DNA of 7,728 nucleotides from Thioalkalivibrio sp. (GTDB taxonomy: Bacteria; Pseudomonadota; Gammaproteobacteria; SpSt-1174): positions 1 to 7,728 of the forward strand of contig DSBO01000082.1 in NCBI GenBank assembly GCA_011046015.1, written 5' to 3'. The translations under genes were made by a program, and so were the position numbers. The stretch's first letter is position 1; each line of letters begins with the position of its first letter. Shown piece after piece: positions 6,480 through 7,728 of the stretch. The notes under the pieces are model-generated. The model made no database searches and was not told the DNA's origin. It saw only the letters and a list, made by a program, of their open reading frames with translations.

Positions 6480-7728
6480 ATGGACGTCAACCGCCCCATC
6501 ACCATCAACGTCCCGGTACTCGCCCGCGTCGAGGGCGAAGGTGCGCTGGACCTCGACATCCGTGACGGCGCGATCCGCGAACTCAGGCTGCGCATCTTCG
6601 AGCCGCCGCGCTACTTCGAGAAATTCCTCGAGGGCCGCAGCCACCACGAGATCCCGGACATCGTCGCCCGCATCTGCGGCATCTGCCCCGTGGCCTACCA
6701 GATGAGCGCCGCCCAGGCCATCGAGCAGGCCTTCGGTCACGCGGCCGGCCCCTGGGTGCGCGAGATGCGTCGCCTGATGTACTGCGGGGAGTGGATCCAG
6801 AGCCACGCCCTGCACGTCCACCTGCTGGCCGTGCCGGACTTCCTGGGGTTCGGCAGCGCCATCGAGATGGCGCGCGACTTCCCCGAGGAGGTGAAGCGCG
6901 GCCTGCACCTGCAGGGGCTGGGCAACCGGCTCATCCGCTTCCTCGGCGGGCGCTCCGTGCACCCGGTGGGCATCCGCCCGGGCGGCTTCCACCACGCGCC
7001 GTCCTATGCCGAGGCCGACGCGCTGCTGCAGGCCCTGCGCGCGGCCCTGGTCGATGCCGAGAACCTGGTGAGCTGGACGGCCTCGCTGGACTTCCCGGAC
7101 GACCACCAGGACTTCATCAACGTCGCCCTGCACCACCCGGACGAGTACGGCATCTACGCCGGGCGCGTCATCACCGACACCGGCCTGTCGCTGGCCGCCG
7201 AGGACTACGAGACGCATTTTCGCGAGGCCCACGTGCGCCATTCCACGGCGCTGTATTCCTACGTCGACGACCAGCCCTACCTCACCGGACCGCTGGCGCG
7301 CGTCAACCTCAACCGCGAGCAGCTCGCCCAGGCCCTGCCGCTGCTCGACGAGCTGCCGGTGCAGTTTCCCAGCCGCAACATGTTCCACAGCATCGTCGCG
7401 CGCGCCGTCGAGATCCACTACGCCCTGCTGGAGGCGATCCGCCTGCTCGAGGGCTACAGCCGCCCCGACCAGCCCTTCGAGGAGATCACGCCACGCGCGG
7501 GGACGGGCTTTGGTGTCACCGAGGCGCCGCGCGGCATCCTCTGGCACCGCTACGACTTTGCGGCCGACGGCAGGGTGAAGGCCGCGCGCATCGTGCCGCC
7601 CACCGCGCAGAACCAGGCCCGCATCGAAGACGACCTGCACCAGTCCATCCAGGCCTTCGGCCTCAATCATTCGGACGAGGCCATTCGCCTGCGCGCCGAG
7701 ACCGTCATCCGCAACTACGATCCCTGCA
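6480..7728 (+). CDS. hyhL: Group 3b [NiFe]-hydrogenase large (alpha) subunit, 3' end cut by the window
   Basis: This is the catalytic subunit for reversible H2 oxidation. From ATG 6480 the frame stays open to the edge, giving 416 full codons plus one base. Visible are the N-terminal RVEGEG (16-21), the L1 nickel ligand motif RICGICPVAYQMSA with C66 and C69, and the group 3 segment SHALHVHLLAVPDFLGF. The last complete codons are Asp-Pro-Cys, the start of the C-terminal DPCxxC nickel ligand motif. The second Cys, any cleaved C-terminal peptide and the stop are therefore outside the window, and roughly 10-20 residues are missing by comparison with family length. No good Shine-Dalgarno precedes the start (AGTAGGCC), and ATG lies three bases after the hyhS stop, so translational coupling is likely. 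A maturation protease gene would be expected downstream. The gene appears intact. Confidence 0.95.
   Translation, partial: MDVNRPITINVPVLARVEGEGALDLDIRDGAIRELRLRIFEPPRYFEKFLEGRSHHEIPDIVARICGICPVAYQMSAAQAIEQAFGHAAGPWVREMRRLMYCGEWIQSHALHVHLLAVPDFLGFGSAIEMARDFPEEVKRGLHLQGLGNRLIRFLGGRSVHPVGIRPGGFHHAPSYAEADALLQALRAALVDAENLVSWTASLDFPDDHQDFINVALHHPDEYGIYAGRVITDTGLSLAAEDYETHFREAHVRHSTALYSYVDDQPYLTGPLARVNLNREQLAQALPLLDELPVQFPSRNMFHSIVARAVEIHYALLEAIRLLEGYSRPDQPFEEITPRAGTGFGVTEAPRGILWHRYDFAADGRVKAARIVPPTAQNQARIEDDLHQSIQAFGLNHSDEAIRLRAETVIRNYDPC

Noticed and set aside
4773..7670. Minus-strand open frame of 965 codons opposite hyhG, hyhS and hyhL
   Set aside because: The three sense genes share one frame and the antisense frame is in codon register with all of them; their stops read as sense codons on the minus strand. 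It is a codon-use artefact.

Overview
The window is GC-rich chromosomal DNA, coded almost entirely on the + strand, and looks like a proteobacterium. The organism is probably a gammaproteobacterium of the sulfur-oxidising or Chromatiales-like kind. This rests on the style of the valyl-tRNA synthetase, a sigma70-type TATAAT promoter and the strong G/C third-position codon use; no taxonomic marker allows a firmer call.

Positions 1-146 hold the C-terminal end of an unidentified small acidic helical protein. Positions 147-262 form a regulatory gap with a consensus -10 box and a transcribed leader of about 70 nt carrying a very strong hairpin. valS (263-3064, complete, 933 aa) follows. Fourteen bases after valS, with a good ribosome binding site, comes a 184-aa protein of unknown function (3079-3633) that appears to contain an internal helical repeat.

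After a 73-nt gap, a tightly packed operon begins: hyhB (3707-4822), hyhG (4815-5669), hyhS (5670-6476) and hyhL (6480 to the window edge). These encode the beta, gamma, delta and alpha subunits of a cytoplasmic group 3b bidirectional [NiFe]-hydrogenase (NADP-linked 'sulfhydrogenase' type). HyhL and HyhS form the hydrogenase module: the NiFe site and three [4Fe-4S] clusters. HyhG (FAD, pyridine nucleotide, [2Fe-2S]) and HyhB (4Fe-4S dicluster) form the diaphorase module that exchanges electrons with NAD(P)H. Genes overlap by 8 nt, abut exactly, or are 3 nt apart, which suggests translational coupling. The large subunit is cut off by the window exactly at the first cysteine of its C-terminal nickel-binding motif.

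The hydrogenase is a known type. The least explained parts are the valS leader, with two mutually exclusive hairpins, and the repeat-containing 184-aa protein. I see no insertion sequences, CRISPR arrays, tRNA or rRNA genes. Very long minus-strand reading frames opposite valS and the hydrogenase genes are codon-register shadows.
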